DNA of 64,000 bases. It comes from Cladorrhinum sp. PSN259. Taxonomy: Eukaryota; Ascomycota; Sordariomycetes; Sordariales; Podosporaceae. Under the pieces are notes generated by a model. The model did not search any database. It worked only from the letters and a program-made list of their open reading frames with translations, and was not told where the DNA came from. The stretch is from contig MU867073.1 in the NCBI GenBank assembly GCA_033725935.1, positions 496,001 through 560,000 of the forward strand, written 5' to 3'. Below, in pieces: positions 1 to 11,829 of the stretch. Numbering within the stretch: the stretch's first letter is position 1; each line of letters begins with the position of its first letter. Position numbers and translations under genes: made by a program.

Positions 1-1988
1 TAAGCATCAACTTCCAGCACCTCAAGTATATGAACGAGATGCGCCGATTGTTTGGGAAAGCCATGGACGCAGCCCAAGTAGAAGAACGAGCCCAAGAGAA
101 CCAACAGCGGGCGTTGCCGGAGGATCTGGACTTGGAGACCTACCTCAGCGCTCGTGCAGCCCACCCGAGCCAAGGTCAACAGGCCAAGAGCGGCATGTTC
201 GAAACCATATTGCGCACCAACCCTTTCATAGAAGGGAAGAAGACTTGGCCCAGGGGCGCCTCCCAAGGACTAAAGATGGTTCGAATTGGCGATCAAGGCA
301 AGGCGGGCGATGTCGAATTTGCTTTTTCCCACGACAAGACATATGACGACCTAGAGGGCAACTTCTTTGGTTTGGTACAGATGTACGACCCCATGCAGAT
401 CGTTCACTTCCTATACCAACACCCATATCACGTCTCGTCCCTGATTCAAGTGAGCAAAGTCGCCCGGCAGGATCAGAACACAGCTCTCGCTGCTGATCTC
501 ATAGACCGAGCACTCTTTACGTTTGGCAGGGTTAGTCTCAGCGAATTCCGGAAGAAATTGGAGCAAGGAAAGGCGAGGCTGGACTTTAATCGTCCAGAAA
601 ACAGACAACTCTGGCTTGCAGGATGGAACTTGATTCAGAAGCTCACCTTGAAGGGCACTTACCGCACCGCACTGGAGTGGACTAAGCTTCTTCTGAGTCT
701 GAGCGCCGATGACCCCTATGCCCTCATCAACTGGGTGCACGTTTTAGCCATTCGCGCCCGCGAAGCGCAATGGTTCATTGATCTTTGCTACAATCCGCTG
801 TTCCGTCTCAACCACCTTCAATCACCAATCAACTATATGCGCCAAACCCTCCCGCTCGCCTACCTTCAGCTCGAGGACACCGAAAACGCCAGGTCCCATC
901 TGGTCGAGGGCATCGAGTCCTTCCCATGGCTCTACTGCTCCCTGTGCTCGGCACTAAACATTGACACACCCAAGTCAATCTGGGGAGTCATGCCGCGCGA
1001 TGAGGACGAGACACTGCACACGGAACTCTATATCCACATGTCCAAGGATCTCTGGAACACACCCGCAGCAATTTCGCTGCTGAAGGAGGCAGCCACTGCT
1101 GCGAAGCCGCCGAAAGACATCAGCACCTTGCCAAAAGGGCCGTCCGTTTCTCTCTCCACGGCTCGATTTGTTTACCTTGATAACACACCAAGCCTGTTAA
1201 CCCTCGTCCCACGAGGAATCATTCACAATGCGTCACCGAACTACGACTTTGACCCACTCCCACCAGCAAAGCTAAACAACATATTTTCAAGCGAGACTCA
1301 GAAGCGGCCCTGGAATAACGAGCGACCAAGACTCCGTGACGATGAAGCGGGGATGCAGGCTGCCGCACGGAGGCTATTGGGTCAGGTGTCGCCAGAGGAG
1401 CTTGAGGAGGCATTGCGCGAAGGCGGTGTCGGCGGCGGACTGTGGGACTTTTTGATGAGAAGAGGTCAAGGAGGAGGGGCAGCCAACGCTGCTGGTGGCG
1501 GTGGAGCGGGAACGCGGGCGCGTGGACGGAACCAGGCCTTTGTTGAGGATGCTGACGACGACGATGGCGATGATATCTGGGGTGATGCAGAGGACGACCA
1601 TGATCTTCCTGACGAGGAAGATGACTTCGGGGATGGGGCCCATGAGCAAGCGCAAGGACATGGACGCGGAGGGAACTGGGCTGGCATGGCTGGGCAGATG
1701 CCGAGGTGGATTTGGGAGGCAATTGCTGGTACTGCACTGGACCCAGAGTTTGCTCAGGATATGTATGACGAGGATGAGATTGGCGCAATGCCAGGAGCTT
1801 GGGGAGATGATTCAGAGGATGAGTATGAGTATATCATGGAACGTGAGGATCGTGGTCACAGTACTGATGAGGACATGCCTGCCCTGGAAGATCCAAATGC
1901 TGCTGAGGATCGTGCTCACAGCACCGATGAGGATATGCCTCCTCTGGAAGATCCAAATGCTCCTGAGGATCCTAATCCTCGGACTTAG
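1..1988 (+). CDS. rqc1: Rqc1/TCF25-family ribosome quality-control protein (5' truncated)
   Basis: The open frame runs from the left edge (codons from base 3) to the stop at 1986-1988, about 661 visible residues. An ATG at 30 is probably internal, because the residues before it (INFQHLKY) continue the family's conserved block that leads into NEMRRLFG. The region up to about residue 400 is the alpha-helical TCF25 domain (PF08620): motifs such as NPFIEGKKTWPR, the helical YQHPYHVSSLIQVS block and LPLAYLQLED are visible. In yeast, Rqc1 works with Ltn1 and Rqc2 on stalled 60S subunits to help degrade nascent chains. The last 200 residues are low complexity: Gly/Ala-rich, then very acidic, ending in two copies of a 20-residue unit (1845-1904 and 1905-1964). 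No intron is visible in this part. Family assignment is confident; the cellular role is inferred from yeast. Confidence 0.9.
   Translation, partial: SINFQHLKYMNEMRRLFGKAMDAAQVEERAQENQQRALPEDLDLETYLSARAAHPSQGQQAKSGMFETILRTNPFIEGKKTWPRGASQGLKMVRIGDQGKAGDVEFAFSHDKTYDDLEGNFFGLVQMYDPMQIVHFLYQHPYHVSSLIQVSKVARQDQNTALAADLIDRALFTFGRVSLSEFRKKLEQGKARLDFNRPENRQLWLAGWNLIQKLTLKGTYRTALEWTKLLLSLSADDPYALINWVHVLAIRAREAQWFIDLCYNPLFRLNHLQSPINYMRQTLPLAYLQLEDTENARSHLVEGIESFPWLYCSLCSALNIDTPKSIWGVMPRDEDETLHTELYIHMSKDLWNTPAAISLLKEAATAAKPPKDISTLPKGPSVSLSTARFVYLDNTPSLLTLVPRGIIHNASPNYDFDPLPPAKLNNIFSSETQKRPWNNERPRLRDDEAGMQAAARRLLGQVSPEELEEALREGGVGGGLWDFLMRRGQGGGAANAAGGGGAGTRARGRNQAFVEDADDDDGDDIWGDAEDDHDLPDEEDDFGDGAHEQAQGHGRGGNWAGMAGQMPRWIWEAIAGTALDPEFAQDMYDEDEIGAMPGAWGDDSEDEYEYIMEREDRGHSTDEDMPALEDPNAAEDRAHSTDEDMPPLEDPNAPEDPNPRT
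1845..1964 (+). repeat. Two tandem 60-bp in-frame units at the Rqc1 C-terminus
   Basis: Two 60-base units, 1845-1904 and 1905-1964, encode a nearly identical acidic 20-residue segment containing HSTDEDMP and LEDPNA. A partial third unit (EDPN) follows before the stop. The copies differ mostly at third codon positions, so this is an older duplication rather than a sequencing stutter. Confidence 0.85.
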
Positions 1989-3383
1989 AAGCTTCTCCGC
2001 CTTTTAAATAGTTTCAGTTGTTGGCTTCTACAGCTTTCCAAATAGAATCATATGGGATTTCTTGAATTTCAACAATAACAACGTATGAGTTGGAGGGAGC
2101 AATGCTTTAACAAGCTATAAGATAGGGGTGATATCCTGTCTTCTTGGCAGACGTTGAAGCTACCCCGCCAAACGGAGAAAGTCACTCGTTCCCCTGGCAG
2201 AGATACAGATTCCATGGATGCGGCAGCTTTGTTGCGACGGCCGAACCTCCCGGTATTTTCTTCCCGCTTCCCCGTAAGACGGAGTTTCTTTGTCCGGGAG
2301 GATTCGGCAGTGGGGAGTCTGAATGGCTTTCACGAATATTACCAATTCCCCTTCCACCACAAAGGAGGGCCGGGAGAAGAGGTCGAGCGAGACTGTTTCA
2401 ACCTGAGTCAGATGAGCATGTTTCAAGTTCAGGGCGTGCGCGCCGCCGAAATTCAGGGTCCTGAACTGAACAGAGCTGAACTGAACGGTGAGACATTGTG
2501 ATGAAGTGAGCAAGTTTATCAAATGGGAAATAAAAGTAATGTATTGAAGCGAGCACGCCATGCGCATAGGTTGTTGCAGATGGCGAATGGCAAAGGGTGA
2601 ATCGGGGATGGCGGGGTGCCTATGATAAGCCTTGGTGCAGCAGTGTGCAGAAGTGTGCAGCGTGGCTTGCTGCTGCAAAGGCACGTTCCTGAAGATCCGA
2701 ACCCCAAAAAGCAATGTGCACAAGAAGATCGTCAGAGGCAGAAGAGGCCACCTGCCATATTCATGTTCAATTAATAATACGGGTATTGGAGTAACAGTTT
2801 CACCAGCTTAGCAGGCTGGCAATGAGCTGTTCGTATACTGTACATACGTACTCAGGTAATTGTAATCCAGCCGAGAAACCCGCAATCTGGCACCTTCTTG
2901 ACCACCCCCCACCGCTGGCGTAATCTCGTCTCGTCTTGTCGCTTTCTGAGTGAGTGAGTGAGGGAGTGCTACTTAAAAAAGAGGGAAACATTTGCCCCGC
3001 GCAACGCCCCCTCCTGGACAAAAAACCCCACCTAAGCCAGTTGAACCGCTTGCCAGTTCGCAAACCAACCGAACCATAAAATAAGGAGGCTCCTCCATCC
3101 TCTCCCCGATCTGTCTTTTCTGAATCGTCAAACCTCAACTTTAAACCATAGTCCATCTACCCACCTACTCTTTCTTACCTTACCTCCTTCATTTTTCCCC
3201 CACCGGAAATAAATACCCCAGCGCCGCCGCAACGGGTCCCTTCGACGTAATAATCTGCTCTCTCTACCGCAAATCCGATTCCACTGTCTACCTACATACC
3301 TGCCTTACCTACCGCCTTCGCGCGAAACAAGCAAAAACACAAACACACACAACACTTCAAAACTCTATTTTACACAAGAAAGA
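1989..3383. other. Intergenic: rqc1 3' end and atx1 promoter/5' leader
   Basis: No convincing gene. Short open frames here are unconserved-looking and overlap on both strands. From about 3160 the top strand becomes pyrimidine-rich with CTACC and ACCTAC runs and then an ACAC-rich stretch just before the atx1 ATG, typical of a fungal promoter and 5' leader. A small TGAG repeat lies near 2948-2968. Confidence 0.5.
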
Positions 3384-3797
3384 ATGTCTGACGTAACCGC
3401 CGCCGTCGCCCCAGCCGTCGCTGCTCCTGCCGCAGGAGAGAACGAGCAGCACAAGTACGTCTTCAACGTCACCATGCCCTGCGGCGGATGCTCCGGCGCC
3501 GTCGAGCGCGTGCTTAAGAAGCTTGATGGTAAACTTATTCCCCCCCCCCAATAAATTCTCTCTTCCCTCTTTTTGGGGGGCCCGGGTTTTCTTTTCCGAG
3601 CACAGTAGTAACATGATATAATATACGCAGGCGTCATTTCCTACACCGTCTCTCTCGATACCCAGCTCGCGACCGTCATCACCGACGAGTCTCTGCCCTA
3701 CGAAAAGGTCCTCAAGACCATTCACAAGACCGGCAAGAAGATCAACTCTGGTGAGGCGGACGGCGTTGAGCAGAGCATTGAGGTTCAGCAAGAGTAA
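3384..3797 (+). CDS. atx1: Copper metallochaperone ATX1
   Basis: Two exons, 3384-3528 and 3631-3797, give 103 residues. The intron (3529-3630, GTAAAC...CGCAG) contains a short poly-C run. The product is a single HMA domain with the copper-binding motif MPCGGC at residues 31-36 and the loop KTGKK near residue 84, whose lysine is conserved in Atx1. Atx1 carries Cu(I) in the cytosol to the Ccc2-type P-type ATPase of the late Golgi and also protects against oxidants. It is longer than yeast Atx1 (73 residues) because of an Ala/Pro-rich N-terminal extension of about 22 residues. The ATG at 3384 is the only start giving an intact domain. Identification is firm. Confidence 0.95.
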
Positions 3798-6700
3798 AAA
3801 AAAAGGACGTTTGTTACTGGGTAAGGGAAAGATAAGGGAGGGAGATTTATTCGTTCTTTTGCGGATTTAGAGATGAGTGATATAGCAGAGCAAGCGATGG
3901 CGAATTTGGACACACACACATACAGCAAGGACATCAGCAGGTATGAGATGGATTTTTTTGCGATTTTCTGTTGAGAGGGATTCAAAGCAGAGAGGGACTG
4001 TCTGTCATTTTTTTTTGAATTGGTCGGGACTGGGAGGACAGGGTCAACGATGCGATCTTTTTTTCAAGATTTGATTTTAGCATATTTGCCTAATTTTGCT
4101 GGCTTGGGGCGTCAATGTTTTTGTTTCCCTTATTGGGAATTTCATTTATCATTAACTGCAGCTTACATCTACCAGCATCTAGCTTCTAGCATGCTGATCA
4201 TGATGGTGCTTTCACGTGCTGCGTTGACTAAATAACTCCTGGGTTCGGTGTAAGACCAATAGAAGTCCGCCGGGTGAGATCCGTCACTCGGCCGGATGAC
4301 CATGACCCACGCCAAGCGGGTTTGGTGTTGAGGAGGGTATGGCGCGGCCGTCGTGGTACATGACACAAGCTCGTTCTTTTGGGAATCACGTGTGCGGAGC
4401 GATGCTGCTGACTTGATCTTGGTTGGTCGAGCTCATACACGACGTGTGTGGGTGGCACAAATCTTGCTTGCTGCTTTGTCATGGTCTATCTCGGGGTTGT
4501 TGGTAGTGTTTGGTTCATGAACTATTCCTGATTCGGACTCTTGAGTTACACAACATAACTAGAACATCAGGGGTACATATTGTCAGTGAAGCTTCCTCAC
4601 TTGTGTTGAGCTGAGAATGTCCTGAAGGTTCTGGTTCTGGTTGAGGAGTTATATTATTCAGTCGATTGGTATATGGACATGAGAACCGACGTGTGTAAAG
4701 CAGAATGAAAGTGGGGTGATGGATTGTTGTTTGCAGTTGTTTTGACTCGCTTTACCAATGGTTCATTTGCTCGAATGGGCAGTAGTGCGAATGCGTGTAA
4801 GTGTAATCCGTAGAGGTGTCTGTTTGTTGTTGTGGGTGGCAGGTATCCGCCCCTGCAGCCGTTCCCGACTTCTGCAGGCAGATGTGAAGACAGGTCTCTA
4901 CAGAAAGCTTCTGAAAGCCCAATGTATCCCACACGCATCGTGATCATGCCATGACCAGTTTGCTCATGGGACATTCTGTTTATGTGATATCGAAGGCAAC
5001 GACATGGTGCTGCGTCATTATTACCGTCGGCTAATATTCCGTTGACGGTGGCGTACGACATTAAAAGCAGGCCGAAGCGGGTATGTCAAGTCCGTTTAGA
5101 TGACCTGACAACCCCCTTTTTCTTCCTCCCGTACTGCGTCGTTTATTTCTCTCGCGTGGGCGGATAAGCAAGATGCAAGCGGCCATATTGTGGCTTGCAA
5201 AGACACAAGGGCAAGTGCCGAAAGATACCGAAATCCGGGCCGCGTGGATTAAGTACTCTGAGCTGCACTATATAATTTGTATTGCATTGCTTATCCCGCG
5301 TGGACGAATGTTCGATGCCTTCTGTTTTAATATCTGTGGTTTCCTGGCTATCGGCGGAGGGACCCTTGGCATGACAGAGGTTGCCGATCGGATAGGGGAA
5401 GCATGATCGTGGATGAGCTTCTCTTCATTGATCATAGATGAGAATGCGTATGGTGACTATTGATCTGTATATTGTTGTATGGCTGGTTTCCCGGCTTCCG
5501 TCTTCGGTCGAGAACTGTATCTGTACCGTCCTTCATCCGCTCGGAGTAAGAGATAGACGAATCCAGACAAAGTCGTCTTGTCGTTATCAGGTGTCTTGAA
5601 TGGATATTGCAGCAGAACGCTAATGTCGTAATCGGGCAAACTCATCATTGCTGTGCCACCATTTGTATGCCATGAGGGGGGGGGGGGTAAATTTCGATGA
5701 GTCGCGTGTGGGATAATATCGCGTGGGCGCCCCTCCATCCGGCTTAACATGACAACTTATCATGGACATTACCGTAGACACATTAACTACTTGTTAGCAG
5801 GGAGCCGGTTGCTAAACAAGCCTGTCGTTGATTGAAGAGACATTATGGATACCAGGAGTCGCCTGCTTATGAGCCCTTCATAGCTGTGATGTGAGAACCC
5901 TGGCGGAAGGCTATCACACAGTTGCGCAGTCTACTCTCAGAGTATCTAAATCATATCGGTGTAACACCAGATTGCAAGGCGTTCTTGGCTTCTAGGTTTC
6001 CACGTTCAGATCGACAGAAAGAAGCAGACACGTTTTATCTTGGGTGTGTGATTCGTCAAAAACCGAATATACTCGGGGATTATCAAAATATTGGAACCAA
6101 CGGCCGTGGCGTTAGCAGTCGGGTAAGGGGAAAAGCAAATATCGGCGAAGAAAAGAACCTTGGAACTACCTGATCTGGTTCTCGGGGGGGGTCGGTCGAA
6201 CAACGTGCAGGACAGAGGATGAGGATTCCTGTCACCTGGTAGGAGCGGGGGTTGAAGAACGGTAATATCCGCAACCTGGGATCCATTCGAAGTTCGAACC
6301 TGCCAGTAGAATCCATTCGGTATTGCTTGAAGGTAGATGAAAGCTCCAGACGGAAGGTACCAATGGCCGTAGACTGTACTGAGGGGGGCAGGATCGACAC
6401 CCATGCCTGCCATCCAACACTTGACTTTTTCATCATGCCCGGAACCAACGTCAAAAGCCACCAACAACCTGGAATGCCAGGCAATGCCAAAAAGTTGTCA
6501 TAACCTTATCTTGGTGTGTCATTTTCCTCATTTGACATGATCAAACGAGGCACCTTGCATTTGGCGATCCAACCTGCACTTCCCCGTCCGAGAAAGATTT
6601 GACGCCTCCAGTTTTCCGCGAGCTTCTTGGCCGCACTTTTGCAGCCGTCACGGTTGATTTCTGTCTCCTCGGTCAATTAGGCCCTTGCATTCCCGACGGC

Positions 6701-7458
6701 GCTGTTTATCTTGCCTATTTTTTCCAGGTTTGGGTCGGTTCGGCTCCGACATGTCAAGCTGGTGAAGACATGTCGTTGAGGTTTGGACGGGGGCCTGGGC
6801 TTTGCGACCCTCACCCTTCCCGATCCGCCCCCTGTCACAGCTCCCTGTCGTTGACCGCCAGTGGCTGGCTCTCCCGGATAGGTACGCGGGTGATCCGTGC
6901 GCTCTCCATCTTCATCATCCCACGCCCGGTCGCCCATGCGACATGCGGCCCATCCCAGGTACTCCCAGTGGTCTGCTCTGGTGTAACCATACCACCCCTG
7001 GGCATTATTGCTGCGAGGTTTCTTCCTGCTGCCGCAGCGTGTTGGGTTGGACTTGAGCTGAGGAGGAAGGTTCTTGCAGCGAGGTGCATGTGCATAGGTA
7101 CATTACATACCTACCTACACATGTTTGCTCGCCATGCCCTCAATCTTGCGTCAACCATGTCTTTGCTCATCAGGTGCGCCGCATGTCACCGCTGCCGGCT
7201 GATGGAGTGAAAGAAAGCACCAGAGAGAAACCAACAGCGGACGTGCTTGTGGCACATTGTTGCTCGAGGACGAAGTTGTTGTTTCGGGAGACGGTGATCT
7301 TTTCTGAGCCTGTGTTCCCCTCCATGTCTTTCACTCGGCCATCTGTTTGAAACTCGGGTCAGGGTGCAGTGAAGTGCAGCTTCATCTTCGATCTTAACAC
7401 CACAACCACAAGTGCCACAGCCAACTCCCTCACCCGCCATCAAAACTACCTACAAGCT
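3798..7458. other. 3.7-kb gene-poor region upstream of a Zn2Cys6 regulator
   Basis: No frame on either strand resembles a known protein. The longest open stretch (about 6599-7210, plus strand) lacks an ATG at its start and has odd composition (many Cys and Pro). A 13-base G run lies near 5676-5688. The stretch could hold a long promoter and 5' leader for the regulator at 7459, non-coding RNA, or decayed sequence. I see no tRNA, transposon ends or long repeat. Confidence 0.4.
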
Positions 7459-10005
7459 ATGGAAGCCATGTTAGACAGTGGAGGGCCACCAGGACAACCA
7501 AGGACTCCGTCGGTATCATCATCGACGGCACTGGATAACTTTGCGCAACCCAAGAGCGTAAAACGACCAAGACCCGTCAAGTCCTGTATCGAATGCCGGT
7601 AAGGGAATGCTACATACCTAAGAGTTCGTTCCACAAACCTCCAAGATTGACTTCGAATCAGCAAGCGCAAGCTGAAATGTGATCGATCGGGCCCGTGTTC
7701 TCAATGCCAGAAGTCACGAAGGCCTTGTAAATACGCCGACCCTCAGGAGAATGGTGGTGGCTCCGATGTGTCAGACGGAGAGCCGGCTGAGAGGCCCGGC
7801 AAACGCCCTCAGCATCTTCCGGGCATGTCAGATGGTGACTATGGTCGACCATTTGCCCTGGTCAACGGCTTTGGCCACTCTCGCAGAAACTCAATCGCCA
7901 TTGAAGAGTTAACAGCACGTTTAGAACAGCTCGAAAGACTGATAACCGAAAGGAACTCGCCCACGTTATCCTACAGACAACATTATTCGCTAGCTGTTCG
8001 GGCCCGCCCTTCCAATGGCAGTTTGAGGTGTCAAGCATCTGGGTTGGGTCTACATGGCGGACAAGAAGTTCTCAACCTTGTAAGTCATAAGGTCTCCTGC
8101 CACTAATCTATTAAATATACTGACGTCCTGGAGTTTGACGAGGCTGATGGTCTTATGAGAGCCATGTCACGAACAGATGGTTTCCGCGACCTCTTTTTTC
8201 GACTCAAGAGAGCAAACCAGGTTATCCAAGAGGAGCATCACATGGCACTGCAGCCCATGACGGTGTTTGTCGACTCCATGATGCCAATTCAGAAACGAAT
8301 GGCCGATATTCTTCCCGATCGACAAGTGTGCGACAGACTCATCAAGCTTTACTTTGTCTTCTCAGAAGGCTACTATCGCATGGTCCACATTCCGTCTTTT
8401 CAAGTCGAGTACACGCAATATTGGCTTGGTGGTACATGCAACGGCGGCTTTCTTCCTCGGCTTCTCTGCATGCTTTGTGTAGCAGCGCGGTTCGGAACCG
8501 AGTCTAGAGGACTTGGTCAGGATCGTTCGGCTGGCATTCATGTTCCTACTGCCTGTGCTCTTGTCAGAAGCTGGCTGAACGAAATCAGGAAAATCAAAAT
8601 AGCCGACTTGACGATTTTGCAAGTTGAATTACTGCTGCTACACGCCCAACGAACGATTGGCCCTTATCATCAAGCATCCTGGGTTCAGTTAGGCTGCGTG
8701 GTTCGCATGGCTATGACACTAGAACTTCATCGCGATCCATCAGAGCTTCCATCAATCACCCCATTTCAGAGCGAGATACGGCGGCGGCTTTGGTATACCC
8801 TACTCGAAATGGATCTTCACATTTCACTGATATACAACCTGCCGTTCTCCATCCGCGAAGGTGAATATACCTGCAGGCCACCCTCAAACATCGATGACAC
8901 TACTCTTATTCCGGCGGCACAGCACCTCCCAACACCGTATCCCCTGGATCACCCGAGCAGCAATCGACTTCAAGCATATACATCCCGAACGCTTCCGGCG
9001 AGGTTGGAAGCAGCCACTCTTCTATTCCATTTGCGGGATTTAGATTCGTATGCGCCGATAATCACTGCTGGACAGAAACTAGAGTCAATCATCTCGGACG
9101 TCCATGCCGTCTTCCCAAGACCCCCCTTGATATTTAACCCCATGGATAAACATAAAGAATGGCGCCAGCGGATCTTATTGGATGTTCATGCCCGACGACC
9201 GTTGCTCTCACTATACCGTCCGTTTGCCCTGGGAACCCCTGACCCCCAATGCCCACCCCTGATAGAACAGGCGTATCTCAAATCAGCTATGGCGATACTT
9301 ACCTACCTCGACGAACTTACTCCGAGAACGGAAGGGTATGCTGATGTGGTGTCTATGTACCTGTATATCATGAAAAAGGATGTGGTCGAATCTGCGTTGG
9401 GTGTTTGCTGGTTTATGAAGCGGTCGCTACAACACCAGCAGCTGCAACACCAGAACTGCACCAATACTCACTCGCCTGATGGGGAAGGGCCACCATTACC
9501 CCCGCTGCCGCCGCCTGGTTGGGGTCTGGATAATAGTGATGAGCGGTATCCCTGGTCGGTTGCGACCATGGTGCAGATTGTGGAGAGGACGATTGAGAGG
9601 CTGATTGCTATCATTCCGGACTCGAGCGGGGATTTAACGGACGTGGTTTCGTTGTGCATCGTATTCAGTGCGGTATGTCCGGCAGGCATAGAGGATGGGG
9701 TGAGACAGATCAAGGCCTGGACAAAGAGAATATTGGATGCGTCGATGCCGATTTTGAGCCGGGCGAGTACGGCGTCGGCGGATCCATTTAGGATTCCGGG
9801 GACGTATGGCGCTGCGTCTGGGAATATGAATGGACATATGATCGATGGGGTGAGTTCGGGCCTTTTCATTCCTACAGTTGACTAAGTGAGTGCTTACTAA
9901 CTGTTTGATGTGATTGCGCAGGTTCGCGACGATTTGTTCGACTGGGGAAATTTCCTGAAGAACTGGGAATTCGAAGGGGAACCGTTGGACTTGGAGGCAT
10001 ATTAG
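7459..10005 (+). CDS. Zn2Cys6 transcription factor with fungal_trans domain
   Basis: Four exons: 7459-7598, 7662-8079, 8134-9849 and 9922-10005, giving 785 residues. The binuclear zinc cluster has six cysteines at residues 43, 46, 53, 59, 62 and 69 (spacing CX2CX6CX5CX2CX6C). The first intron falls just after the second cysteine, a common place in this family. A short coiled-coil-like linker (EELTARLEQLERLI) follows, then the fungal-specific transcription factor domain (PF04082), marked by PYHQASWVQLGCVVRMA, ELHRDPS and the ExRRRLWYTLLEMD segment. The third intron has a perfect TACTAAC branch site. The second intron is short (54 bases) and ends in GAG, which is less usual, but its CTGAC branch site and phase support it. 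An in-frame codon run upstream to 7369 is open, so a longer N-terminus is possible. The targets cannot be told from sequence. Confidence 0.88.
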
Positions 10006-10394
10006 CAATTGGGATATATACATACTTGGATTGGATTGCAAGGTTAAGTCAAAAGGCGGGGGGAAAGGTACATACATATCGAACAAGATAATTATTTACG
10101 GGAGGATTAATGCTGCTTTATTTTTGGGGGAGTTTTTACTTACTCTCGGGAATTCAACTCGGGCATGGCAGACAGGCTTGTGCATCATTGCCTACAAGAA
10201 TGGGAGGGAGGATACGGTTGGCTGGGTAGATATCACACGTACACGCAGATATATATCCCCCGCAGTCTGGTTGACTGGATGGAAATTCTAATTTCTATTT
10301 GTTCTTCTTTCCTTCATCTCCAAACAACAAGAACGCTTACAAAAAAAAAACGAATAGTAATATCTATCTATACCTTGTAAAAGCAGCCCTTTTT
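10006..10394. other. Convergent 3' region between the Zn2Cys6 gene and the aminotransferase gene
   Basis: Both neighbours end here. The stretch is AT-rich near 10320-10394, with an A run and T run suitable for 3' end formation on both strands. No gene seen. Confidence 0.5.
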
Positions 10395-11829
10395 TTAATC
10401 CTTCAAATACTTCTTCAACCCCCTCAACCTCTCCTTTGCATCCTCCAGCACCTCATCAGGCTTACAAACAGCAAACCGCAGGTAATCCTGCACAATATGC
10501 GCGTTCTCATCCGTATAAAACTCGCTAGGCGGGATAGCCGCCACCCCAAGCTCCTGAATCAAGAACCAAGCCAGCTTGAAATCCCTAGGCCTGTTCTTGA
10601 CGTGGTCGGGAAAGGGGTAGTCCTCGGGAAGCTGCACCTTGTTGAAGTTTGCCATGACAAAGTACCCGCCCTCGGGCTGCGAGTAGGGAATGCCCAGCTC
10701 GTCCCAGATGGCGTTGAACCTCGCCATCTTGGCGCTCATATCCTTTATGCACTCGTCCCAGAAGCCCTGGGACTCCGCCTGCTCGAACCCGATCGCGCAG
10801 GCTTCCTGAAGCGGGGACACGGAGGAGTAGCAGATTCTCGTGTGCGCGGCCGAGACGTACTGGATCAGCTCGGGGGGACCCATCAGCCAGCCCACGCGCC
10901 ACCCCGTCGCGTAAAAGTTCTTGCCTGCCGATCCGACTGTGATGGTTATTTTTTCCACCTCGGGTGACAAGGTGGCCACGCGCGTGAAGGGGACGTAGAA
11001 GAGCCGGTCGTAGACTTCGTCCGAGAGGATGATGATTTTGTGTTTCAGGCACAGCTCGGCGATCTGTTCGAGCTCGGAGCGGTTGAATACTTTTCCTACG
11101 GGGTTGTGCGGGGTGTTTAGAACGATCATTTTGGTTTTGGGCGTTATGGCGGCGCGGAGCTGGTCGAAATCGACCGTCCACTCGCCTGCTGAGAGGGTCT
11201 TGGTCGCCCCCTCGGCGGGCGGGTGCATGGGTACGTAGACTATTTTGCCGCCCGGCATTTGGATGTTTGAGATGTACTGGTCAAAGAAGGGCTCGAAGAG
11301 GATCACTTCGTCCCCTGGTTCGATGAAGGCCATGAAGGCTGACAGCATGCCCTCGTTGGCGCCCGTCGTGACTGTGATTTCTGTTTCCGGGTTGAGTTTG
11401 CGTCCCCAGAAGGGTGCGTACGCTTCTGATAGGGCTTTGAGGAGCCGCGGACGGCCCCTGGTGGGTGAGTACTGGTTGCATTCTACCCTGTCCAGGGCTT
11501 GTTTTGCTGCGTCGAGGATGAATTTGGGTGGGTTGTAGCCGAAGAAGCCCTGTCCCATGTTTACGATTGGTTGTTTCGGGGAGGCGGCTGCTGCCTCGTT
11601 GATGATTGACCTGTGAGAGTATATGATGTTAGTCACTAATATGAAAAGGAGGCAATGAGAATTGAAGATATTACCAAACATCCTGACGGTTGCCGGAAAC
11701 ACGCGCAGCGGGCTTGAGTTTCTCACTCATGGCGGGGTATGTCTTGTGAAAATGTCGTTTGGTTGTGAGATTGTTGATGAGAGTTGCTCGCCGAATCAAG
11801 GGCGCAAAGAGTGATGACGACGAGTTCAT
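10395..11829 (-). CDS. Kynurenine aminotransferase-like PLP enzyme (BNA3 type), mitochondrial presequence
   Basis: Two exons on the minus strand, 11829-11675 and 11610-10395, give 456 residues; the 64-base intron ends TCACAG. It is a class I/II aminotransferase closest in motifs to kynurenine-oxoglutarate transaminase/cysteine-S-conjugate beta-lyase: NMGQGFFGYNPP near residue 69, TTGANEGM at 133, NTPHNPVGK at 217, the pyridoxal contact Asp249 in SDEVYDRL, and the Schiff-base lysine Lys282 in GSAGKNFYATGWRVGW. Yeast Bna3 makes kynurenic acid from kynurenine. Residues 1-33 are rich in Arg, Ser and Leu with no acids, like a mitochondrial presequence, and Met34 (11730) opens the enzyme proper, so two start codons could give mitochondrial and cytosolic forms. 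Exact substrate preference is inferred. Confidence 0.88.

Noticed and set aside
1219..1788. 189-codon frame antisense to the Rqc1 C-terminus
   Set aside because: It is a shadow of the low-complexity acidic and Gly-rich coding sequence on the other strand.
5173..5406. 77-codon plus-strand ORF
   Set aside because: It starts with ATG but is short and isolated, with no domain; chance is the simplest reading.
6006..6467. Open stretch of 153 codons on the minus strand
   Set aside because: No ATG at its start, no recognised domain and no supporting splice structure.
6599..7210. 203-codon open stretch upstream of the first Zn2Cys6 gene
   Set aside because: It begins at TTG, has no ATG until far in, odd Cys/Pro composition and no family features.
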